From contig JAESUA010000338.1 of assembly GCA_016763255.1 (NCBI GenBank), positions 1 to 7,205 of the forward strand: DNA of 7,205 bases, in the 5' to 3' direction. The number at the start of each line of letters is the position of its first letter. The stretch's first letter is position 1. The translations under genes were made by a program, and so were the position numbers. Of this stretch, positions 1 to 6,486 are shown one piece after another. Source of the stretch: Magnetovibrio sp. GTDB lineage: Bacteria; Pseudomonadota; Alphaproteobacteria; Rhodospirillales; Magnetovibrionaceae. The notes under the pieces are model-generated. The model ran no database searches, was not told the origin of the DNA, and worked only from the letters and a program-made list of their open reading frames with translations.

Positions 1-657
1 ATCGTGCCGCGTGGTGGCAAGTCGTTGATTGAACGTGTGACCAACGAAAGCAAGGTTCCGCTGTTCAAACATCTCAAAGGCATCTGCCACACTTATGTGG
101 ATGGCGCCGCCGATATGGACAAGGCCCGCGCCGTGGTGCTGAACGCTAAAATGCGTCGCCCCGGCATTTGCGGGGCGACGGAAACCTTGCTGGTGGATCG
201 CGCAGCGGGTGAAGGCGTGTTGAAAGATCTGGTTGGCGATCTGTTGAAGGCCGACTGTGAAGTGCGTGGCGATGCGAGCGCCCAGGCCGTCGATGGCCGG
301 GTGCTGGCGGCATCCGATGAAGATTGGGACACCGAATATCTGGATGCCATCATATCGGTGAAAACCGTGGATGGCGTCGAAGGCGCGATGGCCCACATCG
401 CCGAGCACAGCTCCGGCCATACAGAAGCCATCATCACCGAAGACGATCAGATCGCACAGACGTTCTTGAATACGGTCGACAGCGCCATCGTCATGCTCAA
501 CGCTTCGACCCAGTTTGCCGATGGCGGCGAATTTGGCATGGGCGCTGAAATCGGCATCTCCACCGATAAAATGCATGCCCGCGGCCCGGTCGGTGTGGAA
601 CAGTTGACCAGCTTCAAATATCAAGTCATCGGCACCGGCCAGACCAGGCCTTCTTGA
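1..657 (+). CDS. proA: Gamma-glutamyl phosphate reductase (C-terminal part)
   Basis: ProA reduces gamma-glutamyl phosphate to glutamate-5-semialdehyde with NADPH, the second step of proline synthesis, in the cytoplasm. The window opens inside the gene. About 218 codons remain of a family norm near 420, so the N-terminal half lies upstream and the first GTG at 4 is not a start. Visible family marks are the IVPRGG segment at the window edge, the [13 protein letters not shown] block with the conserved catalytic Cys (codon 169-171), the HSSGHTEAI segment, the [11 protein letters not shown] stretch, and the C-terminal [11 protein letters not shown]...[13 protein letters not shown] signature. The reading frame is intact to the TGA at 655-657. 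The next gene, nadD, begins at or just after this stop, which suggests translational coupling. Family identity is secure; cofactor and pathway are from family knowledge. Confidence 0.96.
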   Translation: MVPRGGKSLIERVTNESKVPLFKHLKGICHTYVDGAADMDKARAVVLNAKMRRPGICGATETLLVDRAAGEGVLKDLVGDLLKADCEVRGDASAQAVDGRVLAASDEDWDTEYLDAIISVKTVDGVEGAMAHIAEHSSGHTEAIITEDDQIAQTFLNTVDSAIVMLNASTQFADGGEFGMGAEIGISTDKMHARGPVGVEQLTSFKYQVIGTGQTRPS

Positions 658-659
658 AG

Positions 660-1241
660 ATGACCAGCGAGGTGCGCAAAATTGGCCTGTTGGGGGGATC
701 GTTCAATCCCGCCCATGAAGGCCATGTGCACATCTCGTGCGTGGCGCTGAAGCGCCTTGGCCTGGATGAATTGTGGTGGCTGGTCAGCCCACAAAACCCG
801 CTGAAATCCGAAGCCGAAATGGCCCCGTTGGAGGCTCGGCTCGAAGGCGCAAAAACGGTGGCAGCTGCTGAAAGTCGAATTCACGTGACGGACATCGAAA
901 CCCAGCTTAAAACGCGTTATACGGTGGATACGGTGGCCGCACTAAAGGATCAATTTCCTGATCTGACGTTTGTTTGGATCATCGGCGCGGATAATCTGCG
1001 CCAAATGCACAAATGGAAGGGCTGGCGGGATATATTCCGCTGCGTTCCCATTGCGGTTTTCCCCCGTGCTCCTTATTCTTTAAGGGCCATGCGCGGGCGG
1101 GCTGCGAAGCGTTTTGAGAACGCGCGCATCTCAGCCGCACAGGCATCCCGGATCGTCCGGATGAAGCCGCCCGCATGGGTGTTTTTACGAGCACCCCTGC
1201 ACGGCCAGTCCGCGACCCGGATTCGAGGTCTCGAAAAATGA
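660..1241 (+). CDS. nadD: Nicotinate-nucleotide adenylyltransferase
   Basis: NadD transfers AMP from ATP to nicotinate mononucleotide to give deamido-NAD, the penultimate step of NAD synthesis. The protein (193 aa from ATG 660) has the nucleotidyltransferase signature GGSFNPAHEGH near residues 12-22, including the paired histidines H19 and H22. It also has SPQNPLK, TRYTVDTV, the IGADNL...HKW segment, and a C-terminal SATRIR that matches the family's (I/S)S(S/A)TxIR motif. It ends four residues after that motif, shorter than enterobacterial NadD. Two starts are possible: TTG at 654, overlapping the proA stop by four bases, or ATG at 660, two bases after it. I chose ATG because it is the canonical codon and leaves a normal N-terminus. 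No strong ribosome binding site precedes either, which fits coupling to proA translation. Confidence 0.94.
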   Translation: MTSEVRKIGLLGGSFNPAHEGHVHISCVALKRLGLDELWWLVSPQNPLKSEAEMAPLEARLEGAKTVAAAESRIHVTDIETQLKTRYTVDTVAALKDQFPDLTFVWIIGADNLRQMHKWKGWRDIFRCVPIAVFPRAPYSLRAMRGRAAKRFENARISAAQASRIVRMKPPAWVFLRAPLHGQSATRIRGLEK

Positions 1242-1302
1242 CTTTATGTCTTCCGTTAGGTGGATATTAAAGGTATTTGACGAGACTATATTGGAACAAC
1301 TT

Positions 1303-1309
1303 GGAGGAA
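1303..1309 (+). promoter_or_regulatory. Strong ribosome binding site upstream of rsfS
   Basis: GGAGGAA is a near-perfect Shine-Dalgarno sequence, the best in the window. No in-frame ATG, GTG or TTG lies at usable spacing after it. The in-frame codon at proper distance is ATT at 1317, nine bases after the GGAGG core. This site is the main reason for extending rsfS upstream of the first conventional start (TTG at 1356). Confidence 0.7.
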
Positions 1310-1316
1310 CCAAACC

Positions 1317-1706
1317 ATTCCCCAGTCTGTCAAAACACCGCCGAAGGGCACGAACTTGCTCGATGTGGTGGAACGCTCCTTAGATGGCGACAAGGCTCAA
1401 GATATTGTCGTTATCGATCTTTCCGGAAAAAGCTCAATCGCCGATCATCTGGTGATCGCCTCTGGTACGTCAAAACGTCATGTCGGCGCGATGGCCGAGC
1501 TTCTGCGCGAAGAGCTGAAAAAAACAGGTCTCATGCCGGTGCCGCTTGAAGGCATGCCCCAGTGCGACTGGGTGCTGGTCGATGGTGGTGATGTGGTGGT
1601 GCACCTGTTCCGTCCGGAAGTGCGCGAATTCTACAACATCGAAAAAATGTGGGGTGCTGCTGGCCCAACTTCTGAGGAAGATGCCAGCACCGAGGTGCAC
1701 GTCTAA
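1317..1706 (+). CDS. rsfS: Ribosomal silencing factor RsfS, probable ATT start
   Basis: RsfS (YbeB/Iojap family) binds protein uL14 on the 50S subunit and blocks joining to 30S, lowering translation when nutrients are scarce. Family marks are the SLDGDKAQDIVVIDLSGKSS start of the fold, the IADHLVIASGTSKRHV segment, and the C-terminal DWVLVDGGDVVVHLFRPEVREFYNIEKMW block; the frame ends at TAA 1704-1706. An in-frame stop at 1278-1280 bounds the 5' end. Between it and the conserved body there is no ATG or GTG. TTG at 1356 would remove the residues before LDVVERSL and start inside the first helix; a weak AAGGG at 1344-1348 precedes it. ATT at 1317 is well placed behind GGAGGAA and gives a 129-residue protein starting (M)PQSVKTPPKGTNLLDVV, typical in length for alphaproteobacteria. 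Function is secure; the start is inferred. Confidence 0.9.
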   Translation: MPQSVKTPPKGTNLLDVVERSLDGDKAQDIVVIDLSGKSSIADHLVIASGTSKRHVGAMAELLREELKKTGLMPVPLEGMPQCDWVLVDGGDVVVHLFRPEVREFYNIEKMWGAAGPTSEEDASTEVHV

Positions 1707-1728
1707 GTTCGGAAAAAAAAGGATCGAT

Positions 1729-2187
1729 ATGCGCACCCATCTGATCGCGGTGGGCCGCATGAAACCCGGACCCGAACGTGAGCTTTACAGCCACTACGCA
1801 GCCCGTCTCAATCCCGCGCCGCAGATGCGCGAGGTTGAGGAAAAACGCAACCTGCCAGCGCCCAAGCTGAAGGTGCGTGAGAGCGAGCTGCTTTTGGCTG
1901 CCATCCCCGATGGCGCACATGTGGTGGCAATGGATGAAAAGGGCCGCCAGATGGGTTCGCTAAAATTTGCCAAGACATTGGGCAATTGGCGTGATGAAGG
2001 GGTGCGTGACGTGGCCTTTTTGATCGGCGGTGCTGACGGCTTGGATAAAGCGGTCTTGCAGCGGGCGAACCTGACCTTATCGTTAAGCGACATGACGTGG
2101 CCGCACATGCTGGTGCGTGGCTTGCTGGCCGAGCAACTGTACCGCGCCAATGCAATTTTAACCGGACATCCTTATCACAGAGAATAA
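1729..2187 (+). CDS. rlmH: 23S rRNA (pseudouridine-1915-N3)-methyltransferase RlmH
   Basis: RlmH is a SPOUT-class, SAM-dependent enzyme that methylates pseudouridine 1915 in helix 69 of 23S rRNA on the assembled 70S ribosome. The 152-aa product is close to the 155 aa of the E. coli enzyme. It shows the N-terminal HLIAVGRMK strand, a FLIGGADGL SAM-binding knot loop (glycines at about residues 100-101), LSLSDMTWPHMLVRGLLAEQLYRA, and the diagnostic C-terminal HPYHRE. The ATG at 1729 has a purine-rich leader (AAGG ending at 1722) and matches the family N-terminus; a longer in-frame reading back to 1546 is only a shadow of rsfS. It lies 22 bases after rsfS, the usual pairing in bacteria, putting two ribosome-subunit factors in one transcript. 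Confidence 0.97.
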   Translation: MRTHLIAVGRMKPGPERELYSHYAARLNPAPQMREVEEKRNLPAPKLKVRESELLLAAIPDGAHVVAMDEKGRQMGSLKFAKTLGNWRDEGVRDVAFLIGGADGLDKAVLQRANLTLSLSDMTWPHMLVRGLLAEQLYRANAILTGHPYHRE

Positions 2188-2229
2188 TGTATCACCCTAA
2201 ATAATGGGCAAAGAGGCATACGATAAACA

Positions 2230-3798
2230 ATGATCACGACCCCCGAAAAAAAGAAACCTGTTGTCCTGTGCATTCTTGACGGTTGGGGTGATCGCAAAGA
2301 AACGCTCAATAACGCGATCAAGATCGGCAATACGCCCAATTGGGATCGGCTGGTGGAAACCTGCCCCAAATCACAACTGAGTGCGTCAGGCCTCGAAGTT
2401 GGTTTGCCCGATGGCCAAATGGGCAACTCCGAGGTCGGCCATATGACGCTGGGATCAGGGCGGGTGGTCTTGCAGGATTTACCGCGCATCGATGCGGCCA
2501 TTCATGATGGCTCGCTCGATAACAACCCGGCATTGTTGGCGTTCATTGAAAATCTTAAAGCCACCGGTGGAACCTGTCATTTGATGGGGCTTTTATCGCC
2601 GGGTGGGGTGCATTCTCACCAATGGCACATGCGCACCCTGGCGGGCATCGTCTGCTCCCACGGCATTCCGGTGCAGGTGCATGCGTTCTTGGATGGTCGC
2701 GATTGTCCGCCCAAAAGCGCTTCGGATATGGTGTCTCGCTTTGAGGTCGATATTCGTCACATGAACTGTATTTCCCTCGCCACGGTCTCCGGGCGGTACT
2801 GGGGCATGGATCGTGATTGCCGCTGGAACAGGGTCGAAAAAGCCTATCGCTGTATCGCCGAGGGCGAAGGCGATAAGTCCTTAAGTGCGCTTGATGCGGT
2901 TAATGCGGCGTATCAAAACGGCATCACCGATGAATTTGTCGAACCCACCGTGATCGGTGATTATGACGGTATGCAAAACGGCGATGGGCTGTTGATGGCC
3001 AACTTCCGTTCGGACCGTGCACGTGAAATCCTTGCCGCCTTGGCCGACCCCGAATTTGACGGCTTTGCCCGCCCCCGTGTGATTAACTTTGCCGCCAAAA
3101 CCGGCATGGTCGAATATTCCGACAGCCACAATGCCTATATGGATGCCTTGTTTGCGCCGGTGGAGCTCAGCGATATTTTGGGTGAAGTGATTTCTGGTGC
3201 GGGGATGACCCAACTGCACACCGCTGAGACCGAAAAATATGCCCATGTAACGTTCTTTTTTAACGGCGGGCGAGAAGAGCCGTTCGAGGGAGAAACCCGC
3301 ATCTTGGTCAAATCGCCCGACGTTGCGACCTATGACCAACAGCCGGAAATGTCGGCCCCTGAAGTCACCGAGCATCTGATTGAAGCGATCGAGGCGGGGA
3401 CGTTTGATTTTATCATCGTCAATTATGCCAATGGCGACATGGTCGGCCATACCGGCGTGATGGACGCCGCGGTGCAGGCGGTGGAAGCCGTCGATGTGTG
3501 CGTGGGTCGCTTGGAGGCGGCGGTCATCGCCGCAGGTGGCACAATGTTGATCACCGCCGATCATGGCAATTGCGAAAAGATGTGTGATGGATCCAATCCC
3601 CATACCGCCCACACCCTATTTCCGGTTCCGGCGGTGTTGGTCAATGCACCAGCTTGGGCCGCAGGGGTTCGCGATGGCAGCTTGAAGGATATCGCGCCGA
3701 CCATGTTGCAGTTGTTGGGGCTTGATGTGCCCGCAGCCATGGGCGGACGCACCTTGATTGAAAAGAACGAAGGGGGGGCGGCATCCGTTGCGCACTAA
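2230..3798 (+). CDS. gpmI: 2,3-bisphosphoglycerate-independent phosphoglycerate mutase
   Basis: GpmI interconverts 3- and 2-phosphoglycerate in glycolysis/gluconeogenesis without the bisphosphoglycerate cofactor, using two Mn ions and a phosphoserine intermediate. The 522-aa length is normal. Visible active-site parts are D17 in ILDGWG, catalytic S67 in GNSEVGHM (codon 2428-2430), the LLSPGGVHSH loop, HAFLDGRDCPP, GRYWGMDRD, D403 and H407 in ANGDMVGHTG, D444 and H445 in TADHGNCE, and H461 in the PHTAHT segment. All expected metal ligands appear present. The ATG at 2230 is the natural start: the first strand (VVLCILDGWG) begins ten residues in. Its ribosome binding site is weak, with GAGG at 2213-2216 rather far upstream. 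The 3' end overlaps the envC start region, and gpmI-envC adjacency is also seen in E. coli. Confidence 0.97.
   Translation: MITTPEKKKPVVLCILDGWGDRKETLNNAIKIGNTPNWDRLVETCPKSQLSASGLEVGLPDGQMGNSEVGHMTLGSGRVVLQDLPRIDAAIHDGSLDNNPALLAFIENLKATGGTCHLMGLLSPGGVHSHQWHMRTLAGIVCSHGIPVQVHAFLDGRDCPPKSASDMVSRFEVDIRHMNCISLATVSGRYWGMDRDCRWNRVEKAYRCIAEGEGDKSLSALDAVNAAYQNGITDEFVEPTVIGDYDGMQNGDGLLMANFRSDRAREILAALADPEFDGFARPRVINFAAKTGMVEYSDSHNAYMDALFAPVELSDILGEVISGAGMTQLHTAETEKYAHVTFFFNGGREEPFEGETRILVKSPDVATYDQQPEMSAPEVTEHLIEAIEAGTFDFIIVNYANGDMVGHTGVMDAAVQAVEAVDVCVGRLEAAVIAAGGTMLITADHGNCEKMCDGSNPHTAHTLFPVPAVLVNAPAWAAGVRDGSLKDIAPTMLQLLGLDVPAAMGGRTLIEKNEGGAASVAH
3771..3778 (+). promoter_or_regulatory. Ribosome binding site for envC inside gpmI (seven-G run)
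   Basis: AGGGGGGG, within the last codons of gpmI, sits nine bases before the TTG at 3788. It favours that codon over the alternative TTG at 3758 as the envC start. The same bases encode the Glu-Gly-Gly of gpmI's tail. A run of seven identical bases is also prone to slippage or sequencing error, but both gpmI and envC read through in intact frames here. Confidence 0.5.
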
Positions 3799-5101
3799 AG
3801 GCAACACCCCTCGCACTATACTTGGTGTTGTTGCCGCAGCACTGCTGCTGGGCGCGTTGCCCGCATGGGCGCAAAGCGCAAAAAATCCTGATGCTAAACT
3901 AAAAAACGTCGAACAAAAAATCAAAAGCCAACAACAAGAACGCGACCGCCAAAAGGCGCGTGCGGCCAAGCTAAAACAAGAACTGCGCGATGTTTCCAAG
4001 CTCTTGGTTGCGGCCGCCAAACGGGTACATGACCAAGAATCTTCGGTCGCATCACTGGAAGCCGAACTCAACCGTTTGGAATCCATCGCCCGGCAAAAAG
4101 AAGTTTTGTTGCGTGAACGGCGGCGGCAGTTTTCCGGGGTGATGATGGCGCTGGTCCGGATTGCACGCTTTCCCACCGAAGCGTTGATCGCCCAGCCGAT
4201 ATCACCCGAAGACACCGTGCGCAGTGCTATTTTGCTGCGCGCCGCGGTGCCGACCATCGAAAAACGCGCCGACAGTTTGAAATCAGAATTGCAAGAATTG
4301 GCGGTGGCGCGTCTCAAAGCCGATGATCAGCGCCAAATGCTGCAAGGGGCCGCCGAAAGCCTGCGCGAAGATGAGTTGCGCATCGAAACCATCCGCAAGC
4401 AAAAGGCCGCCTTACGGGCCGAAGCCATTTCCAAAAGCCGCGCCGCCCAGTCAAAGGCCCGCCAATTGGCCAAACAGGCCAAAAGCCTACGTGATTTGGT
4501 GGACAAATTGAACAAAGCCCGTCTTGAGGCCGAAAAAAAGGCCAAGCTGGAGGCAGCGCGTAAAAAAGCCCAACGCATCGCCCGGCAAAAAGCCAATTCG
4601 GCTTTGCATGTGAAGCCCAATGACCAAACATCTGCAAATATCACAGTAAATTTGGAACCAGCACCGGATTTGAGCGCCTTGGGCGGCATCGCTTCGATCT
4701 CAAAAGCCCGTGGAAAACTGCCATTTCCAGCCGTTGGCCGGGTGGCAGGACTTTATGGCCAAAAATTAGAAGGCGGCTTGACCAGCAAGGGCATTTCTAT
4801 CGAAACCCGTTTAAATGCCCGGGTGATAGCCCCATTTGATGGCAAGGTGGTTTTTTCTGGCCCATTTCGTGGTTACGGCGAACTCTTGATCATTGATCAC
4901 GGTGAGGGATATCATAGCCTACTTGCCGGTTTGGGCCGCATCGATGCGGTCATCGGCCAACCTGTGTTGGCGGGAGAACCGGTTGCTTTGATGACCAGTG
5001 ATGGTAATCAGCCCGTTCTTTATGTAGAGTTTCGACGTGACAACCAGCCTATTAATCCGCTGCCATGGCTTGCTCGACGCAAAAGCCTGCCTCAGGGGTA
5101 A
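3788..5101 (+). CDS. envC: EnvC-like murein hydrolase activator (coiled coil + degenerate LytM/M23)
   Basis: EnvC-type proteins are periplasmic and switch on cell-wall amidases for septum splitting. From TTG 3788 the product is 437 aa: a signal peptide with hydrophobic core ILGVVAAALLLGALP and a likely cut after AWA (residue 28), a long Lys/Arg/Glu/Gln coiled coil (about 35-275), and a LytM/M23 domain (about 309-430). The LytM zinc ligands are gone: SKGIS has Lys334 and Ser337 where active enzymes have His and Asp, LLAGL has Gly381 in place of His, and LYVEF has Tyr412 in place of His. E. coli EnvC shows the same kind of loss, so this should be a regulator, not an enzyme. The NPLPWL C-terminus also matches EnvC. 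It overlaps gpmI by 11 bases. TTG at 3758 would add ten residues to the signal peptide; there is no ATG choice. Confidence 0.88.
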   Translation: MRTKGNTPRTILGVVAAALLLGALPAWAQSAKNPDAKLKNVEQKIKSQQQERDRQKARAAKLKQELRDVSKLLVAAAKRVHDQESSVASLEAELNRLESIARQKEVLLRERRRQFSGVMMALVRIARFPTEALIAQPISPEDTVRSAILLRAAVPTIEKRADSLKSELQELAVARLKADDQRQMLQGAAESLREDELRIETIRKQKAALRAEAISKSRAAQSKARQLAKQAKSLRDLVDKLNKARLEAEKKAKLEAARKKAQRIARQKANSALHVKPNDQTSANITVNLEPAPDLSALGGIASISKARGKLPFPAVGRVAGLYGQKLEGGLTSKGISIETRLNARVIAPFDGKVVFSGPFRGYGELLIIDHGEGYHSLLAGLGRIDAVIGQPVLAGEPVALMTSDGNQPVLYVEFRRDNQPINPLPWLARRKSLPQG

Positions 5102-5113
5102 CTGTCCAAAGGG

Positions 5114-5204
5114 ATGAACAAACGCATGACCATACGAAATAGCTTTGCCACCGCCTTGCTCGGCGCGTTTGTTTTTGGGTGCCCCAGTGAGTGGCGCACT
5201 TGCC
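5114..5204 (+). other. Signal peptide coding region of ctpA, out of frame with the protease body
   Basis: An ATG at 5114 (or 5126), preceded by AAAGGG, opens a reading frame encoding MNKRMTIRNSFATALL followed by GAFVFG, a textbook positively charged and hydrophobic export signal. This frame then runs out of register and stops at TAA 5234-5236. The protease body frame supplies the rest of the signal peptide, APVSGALA, with a likely cut before QE at 5205. Removing one base from the T run 5172-5176 or G run 5177-5179 joins the two frames seamlessly. The cause may be a sequencing or assembly indel, a real mutation, or recoding. Confidence 0.75.
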
Positions 5205-6443
5205 CAAGAGGCCGAAAAACCGCAAGACACCTATAAGCTTTTGCAATTGTTTGGCGACGTGTTCGAACGCGTGCGCGGCGATTATGTTGAAAAACCATCG
5301 GACAAAGAACTGATCGAAGCCGCCATCAATGGCATGCTCTCCTCGCTTGATCCGCACTCCAGTTATATGAATGCCGACAGCTTTAAAGAAAGCCAAGTCC
5401 AGATCAAAGGTGAATTCGGCGGGCTGGGTATCGAAGTGACCATGGATAAGGGCGTGGTCAAGGTGGTTTCACCCATTGACGACACCCCGGCTTTTCGCGC
5501 CGGACTGCAACCGGGTGATTTGATCACCCATCTTGATGGCGAACCAGTTCTGGGCTTGACGCTGTCGCAAGCGGTGAAAAAGATGCGCGGCCCGGTGGGC
5601 GCGGACCTTACCATCACCGTTGTGCGCGAAGGCAAAGATCCGTTTGATGTGACCCTGACCCGCGCCGTGGTGAAGCTAAAATCCGTGCGCTCACGCCTGG
5701 AAGGCGACATCGCCTACGTGCGCATTACGACCTTTAACGAGCAGGCGTCGAGCGGCTTGGTTAAGGCGATGAAGAAGCTTAAGAAAGAGCTGAAAAAAGA
5801 AGACCAAACCCTGCAAGGCATGGTGCTTGATTTGCGCTCCAATCCGGGTGGTTTGCTGGATGAAGCGATCAAAGTCTCCAGCGCATTTTTGGAACATGGC
5901 GAAGTCGTTTCTATTCGCTCCGAACAACATCCCGAACAGGCGCAACGTTTTAATGCCCGGCCCGGCGATGTGGCTGATGGTTTGCCGGTGGTGGTGTTGA
6001 TCAACGGCGGTTCCGCTTCGGCGTCCGAAATTGTCGCCGGTGCGCTGCAGGATCACGGCCGTGCCATCATCATGGGCACCAAGTCGTTTGGCAAAGGTTC
6101 GGTGCAGACCATTTCGCCGCTCGGTGCATACGGTGCCATGCGCATGACCACCGCACGTTATTACACGCCGTCGGGGCGCTCCATTCAATCGGTTGGCATT
6201 TCACCCGATATCGATGTGCCACAGTCCAAGATCGAAAGTCTGGAACCGCAAAGCCAGCGTCGTGAACGTGATTTACGTGGTGCGTTGGATAAAGACAATG
6301 GCAAAGAAGCTGATGAAAAAGCCAAGGACAAAGACAAAGAAAAAGACGACACGGTTCGCACCGATTATCAGTTGACCCGCGCATTGGACTTGATCCGCGG
6401 CATCACTCTGTTTCAGGAAATGTCGGCCACACCCAAAGGCTGA
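5145..6443 (+). CDS. ctpA: C-terminal processing protease, S41 family (CtpA), 5' end frame-disrupted
   Basis: CtpA-type proteases are exported serine proteases that trim or degrade periplasmic proteins, including cell-wall hydrolases in several bacteria. As read, the in-frame body starts at TTG 5145 (432 aa). The true start is probably ATG 5114 or 5126 in another frame. Order: an N-terminal helical region, with LLQLFGDVFERVRGDYVEKP and LDPHSSYM; a PDZ domain (about 92-163, GGLGIEVTM to TVVREG); and the S41 domain with LDLRSNPGG. The catalytic Ser is at 292 (middle Ser of GGSASASE, codon 6018), Lys at 317 and Gln at 321 in KSFGKGSVQ. The Ser-Lys distance of 25 matches E. coli Prc. A highly charged Lys/Asp/Glu linker (nt about 6284-6355) precedes the C-terminus. 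It begins 12 bases after envC, and both products act in the periplasm. The substrate is not visible from sequence. Confidence 0.92.
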   Translation: MPPPCSARLFLGAPVSGALAQEAEKPQDTYKLLQLFGDVFERVRGDYVEKPSDKELIEAAINGMLSSLDPHSSYMNADSFKESQVQIKGEFGGLGIEVTMDKGVVKVVSPIDDTPAFRAGLQPGDLITHLDGEPVLGLTLSQAVKKMRGPVGADLTITVVREGKDPFDVTLTRAVVKLKSVRSRLEGDIAYVRITTFNEQASSGLVKAMKKLKKELKKEDQTLQGMVLDLRSNPGGLLDEAIKVSSAFLEHGEVVSIRSEQHPEQAQRFNARPGDVADGLPVVVLINGGSASASEIVAGALQDHGRAIIMGTKSFGKGSVQTISPLGAYGAMRMTTARYYTPSGRSIQSVGISPDIDVPQSKIESLEPQSQRRERDLRGALDKDNGKEADEKAKDKDKEKDDTVRTDYQLTRALDLIRGITLFQEMSATPKG

Positions 6444-6486
6444 GGCCTTAGGTGATGGGGCCGACACTGTCTGGGGGTAGGGGTTC

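Noticed and set aside
1277..1292. Possible promoter before rsfS: TTGACG at 1277 and TATATT at 1287
   Set aside because: The two elements are only four bases apart, and neither has a partner at the usual 16-18 base spacing.
1277..1549. Small + strand ORF beginning at TTG 1277 across the nadD-rsfS gap
   Set aside because: It runs out of frame through the well-conserved rsfS coding sequence, has no family resemblance, and its protein looks like a shifted-frame shadow (many Arg, Cys and Trp).
2486..2500. Palindromic GCATCGATGC found here and again near 4937-4946, as a possible repeated site
   Set aside because: Both copies encode Arg-Ile-Asp-Ala inside conserved genes with ordinary codons, so the match is best explained by shared peptide and codon preference.
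2881..3612. 243-codon open frame on the - strand
   Set aside because: It lies entirely antisense to gpmI, whose frame carries all active-site residues. The His/Gly/Ile-rich translation is typical of an antisense shadow.
3616..4317. 233-codon open frame on the - strand over the gpmI/envC junction
   Set aside because: Antisense to two confirmed genes, with a Ser/Arg/Cys-rich composition as expected from the complement of Ala/Glu/Lys-rich coiled-coil coding.
6444..6486. Possible terminator between ctpA and the last gene
   Set aside because: There are short G/C-rich matches but no stable hairpin followed by a T run. The G-rich end is better explained as ribosome binding sequence.
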